The notes below the pieces were generated by a model that made no database searches, was not told the DNA's origin, and was given only the letters and a program-made list of their open reading frames with translations. 64,000 nucleotides of DNA from positions 62,001 to 126,000 of the forward strand of contig WNNJ02002755.1 of NCBI GenBank assembly GCA_012934845.2, given 5' to 3'. Origin of the DNA: Pomphorhynchus laevis (Eukaryota > Acanthocephala > Palaeacanthocephala > Echinorhynchida > Pomphorhynchidae). The position numbers and the translations under genes are program-made. This document shows positions 32,340-44,300 of this stretch, one piece after another (position 1 is the stretch's first letter; each line of letters starts with the position of its first letter).

Positions 32340-35300
32340 CTTAAAATATTAAACGTTAGATAGAAACAAATTTCTTGTAATTTTTATACCTACAACAGAT
32401 TAATAATAAAATCTAATTTAATTGAAACCGCTTTTAATACATGTATGAAAAGAGTGAACAGACTTTTTCGAATAAGAGCTACGACATCAACGTGCATTTT
32501 TTAAAATTATCGCGAATATAAATAGATTGTTTTTGTATATATTTAATTAAATATAATTAAATATAATAAAATATTTATAAATCATATATTAATGTTTAAC
32601 AAAATTGCTATGCTCAATAATCCACTTAAATTCGCATTTTATAACTCGTCATGCCAGATATAAACTTGAGATTGTAAACTAATCGTCAGCACTTCAAATT
32701 ACGTTTGTGTCTATCACGTTCCTGCTTATTGCATACATTTTATGTATACTTTTTCAGTATTTCGATCTTAAAATTAATTCCACAATTATCAACAGACTAT
32801 ATACAATAGATTTTTCTTTTAGAAACACTAACTTCCAAAAATATTAAGTATACGAGTTTACAATCAAACTCCCGATCATTTAATAACCACATTATCAGAT
32901 GTGATATAAAAATGAGATATAAAAAATGAGATGTGATACAAAAATGAGTTAAATTTAAATTGTATTTAAACGTTGCAAAAATAGTCCAATAGGTTGTGGA
33001 CAAAATAAAGTGTGTGAATGTGACTAAAATATGACTAAATCCTGCAAAATTTTAAATTTACCGTCCATGTATCAGGATCATCATTTAATGTTTTCGTCTC
33101 TAATACATTAGCGGGTACGATTACCGAGCATTCCTGCAAACACAACGGGGTTGCGGTTGGTGATGTTCGTCGAGAACGTTTCGGTTTCGATAAACTATGT
33201 CTATCTAGCTTATCAATGTCCTAAATTTTAGATAAAATATGAGAGAACGAACTAGTTAAAAATATGATTACCACAAAAGGTTTATTCTAGTATTTAAAAT
33301 ATACATATTACCTGGTTCAATTAATTATTACCTATTTTATTGATCAGATCATATATCTTATTAAAATATAATTTATTTATTAATATTTATTTTAAATATA
33401 ACAATTTATATTTTGTTGAATATAATAAAATATAAGATTATAAAACTGAAAATTATTTTTAGATTCGAAGTGTACTCAATGGTATCTACATCTCCAATCA
33501 TTTCCATAAGTGATTATACTTTATTTTAAATTGAAATTATATTTGCAGCATAATTTCAACGTTTCTAAATTACAATTTAAAGCTCAACGTTTTCAAATAA
33601 AACAAATTTCGATTAAAAAACTGATAGAAACTGGATTGTCCGACCACATTAATATTATATTATAATTTAGATTATAATTAAGGTATAAGATGTATGTTAA
33701 ACATATGATCAACAGTTCTGAAAATATTTGTCAATATTTACAATTTCTAAATATATTTTAACAGGATTTTGTATATAACATAATCCTCAAATTGATAAGA
33801 ATTAAATTGAATTAATTAATTATTAATTAAATTAATACTCAAAATTATAAAATTGGTAATTTATTATTAAAATTAATTATTAATTAAATTAATATATATT
33901 AATAATTTAATTTATTATTAATTAAATTGGTAATTTATTATTAAATTAATAATCAAATTTAAAATTCTAGAGTTCTTTCTAGTGCTTGTATATTTTAGTG
34001 TTCAAACACTAAAAAATATGAAATGTCATATCTTTCGTTTGTAATATCTTATATCATCAAAGTCATTTCTAGATAATTGAGTTTAATCGGTAATGTGCGC
34101 AGGGTATATTTTATTGTAAATATTCCACATAAGGAACTCGAATTACCTTAAAGTCCGTTCATGTGATTATAAAACAGCGTAAAATATTCCTGTGTCAATA
34201 TAATAAACCTTTAAACAATACTCTAAGTTTACCTTCAAAACGAATTTAAAACATTAGACAAAAAGGTCATTTTTTCTTATAAATTAAATTCATTTACATT
34301 AAATTTTCAAATTTAAATAAACTGTCAAAGACACCATGGAGTTAATGAACCCATGAAAGTTCAATAAATTGTTTCATTAAAACCAGTTAATTAAAATTTA
34401 CAATTAAATTAAAATTAAACTATAAATTAAACTTATTAATACATTTCATATATAATTGATTATAAAAATAATATAAATTACCTTATCCTCATTTTCGATA
34501 GTTTTGCTATTGTCACCTAAATTACAATTTCAATTAAAAAATATTTTCTTTAATATTGGTATACGTTTTGTTTGTTGTCTTGTAGTTGCTCGTCTACGGC
34601 TTACCTTTGTTGATCTCCTTTGCTTACCTGCAACATTGCAAAGTACTTGTCAGCTGCTCAACAAATAATCAGCATACGAACCTTGAACAGTAGTTGACAA
34701 GGTGTCAACCACATTTGTATCGTTAGCATCTGAGTTTAACGCTTTATTATAAAGATTATTGACAAAACCATATTGTATTGCCTGTAGAAAATGAAATCGC
34801 ACAATTTCAAAACAATCGGGTGTTGAATTACAATTTTTAAACTGTCAAAAAGTTTTACTTTTCGAGTTAAAATGTTTCGAGGTAAATTATATTTATCTGT
34901 GAATTGAGCTATTCAATCATAAAATTTGTTTTATACTGGCATCATAAAAATCGATGGTAAATGAATAATTGCAAATAAATTACTAGTTTCTTGAATTCGG
35001 ATATTTCGAATTTGCGGCTATGGAGCAGGCAGATGAAGCGATCTTTCGTGACATTCTTCACGTAGATATCAATCGTCATTTAAGACAAATTTCAAATTTG
35101 TCTTAAATGACAAATTGAGGGACAATTTGTCAAGATGAGGGACATAAGCTATATTGCATTTTAAAAAATTTAAGGAAACTATGAAGGATACAACTATACT
35201 ACGAGCTTAGATGTAGGAGGCGCTTAGGAGATAATACAGATCGAATAAATGTCGGTACATTAAGAAAATAATGTTCAAAGGTATTCTCTTTTATGAATGC

Positions 35301-38300
35301 GAATTATATAAGGAACACATTACGGATTAAAGGGTATCCTCCTAAATATATTAAAATAATAGAAAAGATTAAATAAAATATATATTTACTGTCTGAATAG
35401 TAAAGTGTAATGTTCTGCAGTTGGTTTCAAATAAATTTGATTTTTATTCTCTAGGCTGTTATGATTTGATGCTGATGTGAACTCGAATTACCTTAAAGTC
35501 CGTTCATGTGATTATAAAACAGCACAGAATATTTTTGTGCCAATATAATAAACCTTTAAACAATACTCTAAGTTTACCTTTAAAACGAATTTAAAACATT
35601 AGACAAAAAGGTCATTTTTTCTTATAAATTAAATTTATTTACATTAAATTTTCAAATATAAATTAGAAAAGTGTCGGGGTTTTATCAGGAACAGGTGTCT
35701 TAATGGCCATAGGCTTAGATTATTTACGACGAAACCGTTTAACAACTAATCGCAAAAAAGTTTTAAAATGTGTCGATTATCTTCAAATCGGTGGTCCGTT
35801 TGAACTGACAGACTATAACGGCAAGCCATGGTCAAGTAAAGACTTTGCAGGTAAATGGTTGCTCATATATTTCGGTTTTACACATTGCCCTGATGTGTGC
35901 CCAGAAGAAATAGAAAAAATCATCGAATCAGTCGACAAAGTCAATAAAATACATTCAGGCGGAAAGCACCAAATTGTCCCTATTTTCATTAGCGTTGATC
36001 CTGAAAGAGACACACCAGAAGTCGTTAAGGAGTATGTACAGGACTTTTCTCCTACTCTAATTGGTCTTACGGGAAGAACTGAAGAGGTTTTGAATGTAGC
36101 TAAACTTTTTCGCGTGTACTTCAAAGCAGGTGAGAAAGGATAACCTGCCTTGAAGATGATCACTTGATTATTTTAAATATAGCCGAAAGGAAGGTGACGC
36201 TTAATGCTATTGGATTCAGTTCAATAATCATTTATAATCAATAAATTTTAATAAAAAAAACCTTCATAGCAGTATAAATGCAAATACATACCGGAAATGG
36301 ATTTTTGCTTTCTTTGATTACAAACCCGTCAAGTACATGAGTAACGGTGTCGTCGTCATTTTCACATGTAGTCAGAGAACAATTTGAAGTTGTTTCAGTC
36401 TTTGTTGGGGAATGTTTTTCTGTAACTTTACAGTTCGATCGAGTTTGAGGTGATTCTGTTGACGAGAATGCTCGTAGTGGTGATGACTTGGTCGATGCCG
36501 CTGCTGCAATGCATTGATAGATCATATTAATCAATTTGTATACTCTTACGATCTTGATTATTAGCTGCTGTCGACGCGACGACATGTCCTTTTTCGTGTT
36601 TTTTTACAGTATTGCTGTAACATATCTGCATCGTTTCTTCTTGTTTGTCTGTAATTTCGTGGCTGGTATGATGTTGCAACTCGCTAGAAGTAGTTTGATA
36701 TGAATCAAATGAGTCATCACTGTTAGGCAGAGATTTGCTAAGAAATATTGCAGAAGTGACTAGGAAATTGTTTTTTAACTTAAACGAACCTGGTAGTTGT
36801 CGACGATTCCTCCGAACAGTGTGCAACACGATTAATGATAGTAGACGAGTGATTTGCAAGGTTATTTAATATTGGAGATGAGTTGTTAACTAATCTGCTC
36901 GTATTGTTCATTGAGGTCTGCATGATAGAAATTATAATTAAAAATCATTACTACTAGCGTGTTTACCTGATGGATAAGTTCTTCGTAGCTTTGTGTGTGA
37001 GCAAGAAGCAATTGTGACGAATTTGGGCAGTTAACAAACTGAAAAGGAGTCGATCCGACTGGTACAAGCTAGATAGAAGTAACGAAATTTAGATCAACGT
37101 AACATTTAAATATTTATATTTGCAATTTATTATTTTTTTTCGGAAATTATAATTTTTATTAATGAATTTTTTATTTTGACATTGAATCAGTAAGTAAAAG
37201 AGGATAAAATACAATTTTTTCGCTAACTTCTAAACAAAAAGTTTTCAATAATAGATCCGATGATTTTTGTATCGATGATGCTTGTTGTGATTTAGATTAA
37301 CTGATCCATTTTAACATTAAAACAATATATTTAGTAAAAAATTATAAATTGTGATTGAATACATCCGCCTATTTATAATTTCCCATCACAGCAACGAGTG
37401 CCTTTATTATCATTTATTAAATCAAATGCTAACTTGTGCTTATCCGTTTTTGTTTGAGTGTTCATTGAGTACACGTTATCGAAATGTCAAAGCTGTATAG
37501 ACTGCAATGATTTGTTTGATACCGAAATAGTGAATCATAATGAATATTTGCATTTACAATCACGAGGCTCAATATAATCTATTAATCTATTGATGAGCAC
37601 TGAAAGGAGGATAACGGTAGTTCATGAATAATCTATTTGTTTTTCATTATAATCTATTATTAAACCTATATAAATTAGGTTTCTTGATAACATCAGTTTA
37701 TGATTCTTCGTTTTTCTTCCTTTAATCATCACGATAACTTCTTAGTCCTTCATTATTTATAGAGGGATCCGACACTGCTAGTAAGACCGATGCGAAGAGT
37801 TTGATGATTGCTCATTTTTCATTGCATATCAACGAGTTTGTTGATGAGCAATGAAAGAGGATTACGGTGGTTCATAAATAAGGATTTTGTTTTTCGTTCT
37901 GTAGATTGCGGCGTTAATCAAACTACCATTAACTAATTAATGTCATTGGAATCATCAAGTAACACGTCGTAGCCAGTATCGATTATTAAGGTGTTCGTGA
38001 TTCTTATGTCTCCCCTGGTAGAATATAGATAATGGCTAAACTCGTGCGTTTACCGTCCTTATACAGTGTAATTATTAGGCAATACAAGGTAGGATATGAT
38101 TAATTAAATAAAAGGAATATCCTAGAGTATGTTTTTACTAGTTTCGAGACTATGATATTAAAAGGAATCTGGTGGAGTATAGAGTGGGCAAATTTGTTGT
38201 AGTAGAAATTAAATAATGTCCTATTTGGTCTATCAATTTTGTTTCCTGAAAGACAATAACATCTGCATCTCGACTGGACAAAACACGAAAGGCAGAAACA

Positions 38301-41300
38301 CCCTTCAAATTCCACTGATTGATATTTAGCGTAAAAGGGGTTTGACTGACTGCCATTATTACATAAAGCACATGTCAAGGGACCCTTGCTGACCCCCAAT
38401 TTCTTCACTACGCACATTTTTGACAGCGGGTAAAAGTGGACTCTACTACATAATCATCGTTACTTTAATACAATTGCCCATGAAATTTACAATTTCTTTC
38501 TTATCAAAAATATCAGTATCATCTCTATTAGTAAATACGAATTCAACGGGGATATACCATTGAAACGCTTTAATGTCAACATTAAAACGCTTTTTATGTT
38601 GTCCTATTGATTAAATGTTTATCGACATTGTCCTGTTGATCCAGATCGGGTTCAATTCTCGATAGTTATATAGTAATGTGAACAAGTTTGAATTCAATTT
38701 ATAAAAGGTCGTTCATGAAATTGTTCTTAAATAAGTAATACCGCTGTAGGATACTACAGCCGTACACATCTTTCTGATGAGTACGGATGTACCATTGCAT
38801 GGCAGTAGCAGAAGAAATAATACCAAGATGTCAGCCTAAAATCTGACATGCTGTGAGTTAAAGTGTCAATGTAAGGGACACAATCAAGTGTACAAATATA
38901 TATAATATAATTTGTCGTTACACCTGCCCTGGGACACCCAATGTTGGACTCGTAAATAAATCACTGTTTTCTTCATAAGGTGGCATAAACACCAGTCAGC
39001 ATTTTATATATCCTCATCAGACCAAGAAATAGAACCGAATTATTCTCGCAATATTCAAAGTCGCTACGTATGTCCTATGTGTGACGACAAACTTCAACAA
39101 CGGTATACGCGTTTCGCTCTAAAGGAGCTCATCAGTACCGTGACTTTGATAATTATCCATAGGCACCTTAACACACGCTTAAACAATGTCTAAAGCTCGA
39201 AAAACAGAACTACCCTTAATCTGAATCATCATAGGAAATTTAGCAAAAGCTCTGTGCATGGCAGTGCGTATTGCGGTTTAACCATGCATCAGGCACTAAA
39301 TTCCTTTTAATAGAAATGCTGTTTTACAAAGACACTTTAAAGTGTACAAATATATAAAATATAATTTGTTGTTACACCTGCCCTGGGACACACAATGGTG
39401 TACTCGTAAATAAATCACTATGTTTTCCTGATGAAGAGGCATAAACACCAGGCAGCATTCTATATATCCTCATCAGATCAAGAAATAGAACCGAATTATT
39501 CTTGCAATATCCAAATTCGCTAAGTATGCCCAGTCATCCTATGTGTGACGACAAACTTTAACAATGGTATAGGCGTTTCGCTCTAACGGAGCTCATCAGT
39601 ACCGTCACCACAATAATCATCCATAATCAACTGAACACAGGCTTAGACAGTGTTCAAAGCTCGTACAACAGAACTACCCATAATCTAAATCATCAAAGAT
39701 AATTTAACTGATTAATCCATGTGTACCATTGCACGGCAGTAGCGGACGAAACAATACCAATATGTCGGGCTAAAATCTGGCATGTTGTGAGTCAAGGTGT
39801 ATGGAGTTGGAATTAATTATGGAATAATACCCTAGCTGGTTTCTGCTGCAAAATAACCTTGTGTGATCTAGTAAAATTGACAAATAAATGAAAGAACAAA
39901 TCAAAGGATCACAGCATCGTTCTATGATCTTCTTATCAAATTATTACTATATTTAAAGATAACTAGATGACCTTGAAGACATATATGACTTAAACGCATA
40001 CTTCGATTCAGAGAATTCATGGTCGTAAAAAGGCATACGTGGATAATCTTGTGGTGATATTAAGGACTATATTTTAATCGCATCATACCCACACAGTTTT
40101 TACTGCTGTGTATTCTTAGAAACTATAAAAATATTCAATATCGGGAATACGTAATGACATTTATGCGGCCTTATTTTTGATAATGCAACGAATCCAATAT
40201 ATGTAAACCTAAACCCGATATATAAAATATTTAAGATAATATATATTATATGAAAAACAACTTGGTAAAATTTCATTTTTTACAATTTGGTAAAAATGAA
40301 ATTTATTTTTCGGTAAAAAAATAAATTTTATATACTTTTATATCGCAGATTACTTGCTTTTGCTTATAAACATAAATTTATTTACCACATCTCCTTACCC
40401 ATTGTATGACACTTCATTATACATTTTAGATAAAATGTCAGTTAATTATTTTTAAATATTTTCGTTTCAAAATTAGAATATCATCAAATTGTCATAACGA
40501 TTTGTTTTACTGTTATTTGTTGAAGACGTCTATTCGAAATAGGTTTAGATTAAAAATAGCTTTCCTTCAACCATTTTCCATAGATTTATAAAATGGTGTT
40601 AGAAGAAAAATCTAGAAAATGGGCATTTCCGAAAAATTGGTAGAAATAATTAAAACATTTTCCATTATTATCAACAATTTTATGACATTTTGTAGCCAGC
40701 TAAAATACAAGTTAGTCGAAGAGGTCCGGAAATATCTCAACAAAATGAAATTCAACCGACTACCAACAAGACGATTTCAATGACTCATTTTGTTGATACT
40801 TTCAACAATTTTATGTTAAGGAAACACTTCCATTTATTTAAAATTATTTTATTACTTCGACTATAAATATTGATTTTAACATCAATTGATTATATGGAAA
40901 TGACATGACATTAATTTCCTTGGGTCTTCGAATCATTGTGTGATATGCATCAATTCTACACTTACGAGCATAAAATCGTCGATTTCAAAATAACTCTGGA
41001 CGTGCTATGTCTTCTAAACAGATTTTGGGATGGTTTTTAATCGTCTATCACATGTACATTGACTTAATCCATTTGTAGTGGGAGTGGAAATGGCATGGCA
41101 TCAATTCTCCAACATATTCTATTAGATTTGCTCATACGATTTTCGCTTCGTAAATCCACTGGATTGCACTAAAATCTTCCTCCTTTGCTTAATAGAGATG
41201 TACGTTATGCATTAAAAGAAATTGTCATGTATTTCTGATTTATAAACGTGTTTTAAGTTTCGAATCATTCAAATCTATAAGGAACAAGTTCACGGACCTG

Positions 41301-44300
41301 AAACGTTTTAAGCAACGCTAATTTGAGAAGCGTATTATGCAACAATGTAAACACAATACACGCACTTCTCGGCTACGTAAACTTTACATACAGTAGTGGA
41401 TTAATTCATTCGCATGTGGAAAGTGATGGTACTATTCATATTAATGTGAAGGCTATTGATCATGCATTTGCTCTTTACTTCCTTGTTCCAGCTTGATAAT
41501 TTGAATAGAATTTATGTTTCTGATAACAGAAGCATCGATGTGTTGAATATATCATCGGTAAACGATGCAAGAATTAAACTTGCTTGTCTGAAATCTTCAA
41601 ACTATCCATGGCCAGATTCCCTACCTGCAGTATACTTAGCACAGCTGGCACCTGTAATTTGTTTTCCTTTATATACCATATTTGCGGAATCGATTTATAT
41701 GGATATGTCTATTGTGTGGAAAACTTCCATAGTACGACTGTTGTTTAAAAAAGGTAATCGCTTCTGTGTTGATAACTATCAACTAGTTAGTATGACTTGC
41801 GTATGCTGTAGGGTTTTGAAAAGACTACTTTGTCGCAGCATCATTAACTTTCTGGAATCTAGCAATGGGTGAAGTAATAATCAACATGGCTTTAGAAAAA
41901 CCAATCCACGCTCACCAATCTTCTGAGTGCGCAGAAGGATTTGGCTAACTCTGTTGATAAGGGTATTGCGTCGATGTCATTATTTCGACTTTTCGAAAGC
42001 ATTTGATCGGGTGGATCGTAATATGCTAGTTATGAAAATTCAAACTATAGGTTTGGACCATATCTTAATTAAATGGATACACAATTTTATATCTAATCGT
42101 AAGTATAAGGTCGGTAAAATGGAACATATTCGTATGAGTATTAGATCCAAGCGGGCGTATATCAGGGTTAGTATTGGGATCGCTGCTATTCAGTATTTAC
42201 ATTAACGAACTGGCGAGCTTATTGTCATCATGCTTGCTGTTATATGCAGATGATTTGAAAGTTTGGAGGCCAATAATAGTGTCAACATATTTGGAGTACT
42301 TACAAGACGATGTCGATATAGTTGTCGGTTGGGCAAGTGCGAATCGTCTATACATAAGCATTCAAAAATGATTAAAGGATTAAACAGTATTCTTCAGTTT
42401 AATTATCGTCTTGGAGATAAATTAAACTCGTGAAACATTTCAAGGACATGAGTGTTTTAATATTTAACGTTTTGACAAAACGTCATACCGTGTATGCCTA
42501 TTCCAAGGAGAATTGCATGATGGGTCTTCTATCGATAGCATTTAACTCCCTTGATTCATACCATTAATCAACGCGTAGTGCTCAGTCATTTACTATATGC
42601 ATCCCAGTGTGTATATCCATGAACGAATCGGCAGTCAATAAGATTAGAGGGCGTTTAACGTCGATCAACCTAACTAGTTAGACCAATAAATTTATTGCCT
42701 TACAATAGAAAACTTGGGACTTTGAATATGTAATTTTTTAAGAATAGTCAGAACATATGCGATATGTTTTTGATTTGGAGTTTGCATGTGCCTTCATCAC
42801 CCTTTTTGCGGCACTATCCATGTTTATGTGTAAAACTCTCGATTAGAGAACGCTTTAAGTGACATTTATTAGTTTTGGAGCTTCAGCGGATTGTTCATAC
42901 TCGGACACCACAGTTTAACTATCAAACTGTTTAGTTGTGGAATTCAGTAAACACTAGTACAGTTGAAGGTGAATCGCCGGATAAATACAAGCATTCAATT
43001 GCTGGCTAAATTCAATTGAGGAATGGAAGTTTTGAAACTACAAGTCACAAATCGTTGATCTAATTTCATATTATATATAATGTGATGCAACTATTGAGCT
43101 ACGCTTGTATTGCTGTCTTGTATTATCTTTTATTTTATGTTGACAATGATAGAATTGCTTAATTATTTCTGCCAAATTTTCTAAAATGTTCATTTTCTTG
43201 TTGGTTTTTCTAAGACTATTTGTTTTAATCTTTTGAAAAGTGATGGAAGAGAAGTATCCGACAATATGATGAGTATGATTTGTGCTTATCCGATTGCGAA
43301 TGATCAAACATTTCGGCAAACAGCACGGTAAATCCTTTATACTCTTCTATTAAATGGAATATCTTCCATCATTTACAACAAAACAGTTAATTTCAATCAC
43401 CACGTATTTAATGAATGCGGAAATTCAGTAACGCATTAGGTCCATAGCTGAATCGATTAGTAAGGTAAAAGAACGATCACGTTGCGTCTTTGACATGCAC
43501 GCTCACTATGATCTAATTAATCGTTATCTTGTACAACAGCATTACAATTTCGTCTATTTACTAATGGAGGTGTATGCATGCACTTCCCTAACTTCATGGA
43601 AGGCGCTTTATCTCCCTAACATGCATGCTCCATTCTCATTTCTCATTGTCGTTATGATTACGGCTTTTCTTCTTCCTCCGTAGCATGGTTTGCCTCATAT
43701 CTATCCGACCGTTCATCTCGCGTCTGTTATAATTCATCATCCTCCCCTCCCATCCTTATTTTTTTGCGGGGTCCCACAAGGTTCAGTCCTAGGTCCCCTG
43801 CTTTTCTCTCTTCTGCTTGGCGATCTCTCCGTTTACCACACCTTACTCCTTTAACATCATGCAATACACCGATGACATATTAATCTATGCTCATGCACCC
43901 GCCATCGCATACATGATATCGGCATTTCTGCCTCCAAATGTCATTCTTCTATCCACAAACGTCTCTCCCATCTTCATCTCGTACTAAACCCCGACAAGTC
44001 AAAAATAATGCGGATCTCCTCCCGTCAATCTAACATATTCCATCCCCTGTATATTTTGCCTCATCAATCATCCCCATAATCCATAATATCACATTCTTAA
44101 ACTTCCTTTTCAATGATCACCAGTCACTTAAACCCTTTGTCAGTGACAAGGTCCACATATTTAACTATATTATACGTGACATCCGCTGTATCCACCCCAT
44201 TATCGACTTACTTTCTTGTATGTCTCTTCTTTCATCGTTTCGCCTACCTAAAATCGAATACTGCCTCAGTATTTTCGTCAATTTTCCGAAATCCATCATC

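Noticed and set aside
34597-34619. Mini-exon candidate (GKQRRSTK) in the polyhomeotic-like gene
   Set aside because: Has AG and GT borders, but using it breaks the frame into the next exon; the path without it keeps phase.
43495-43683. 62-codon frame as a gene
   Set aside because: Lies directly upstream of, and reads into, LINE C RT sequence; treated as part of the relic.
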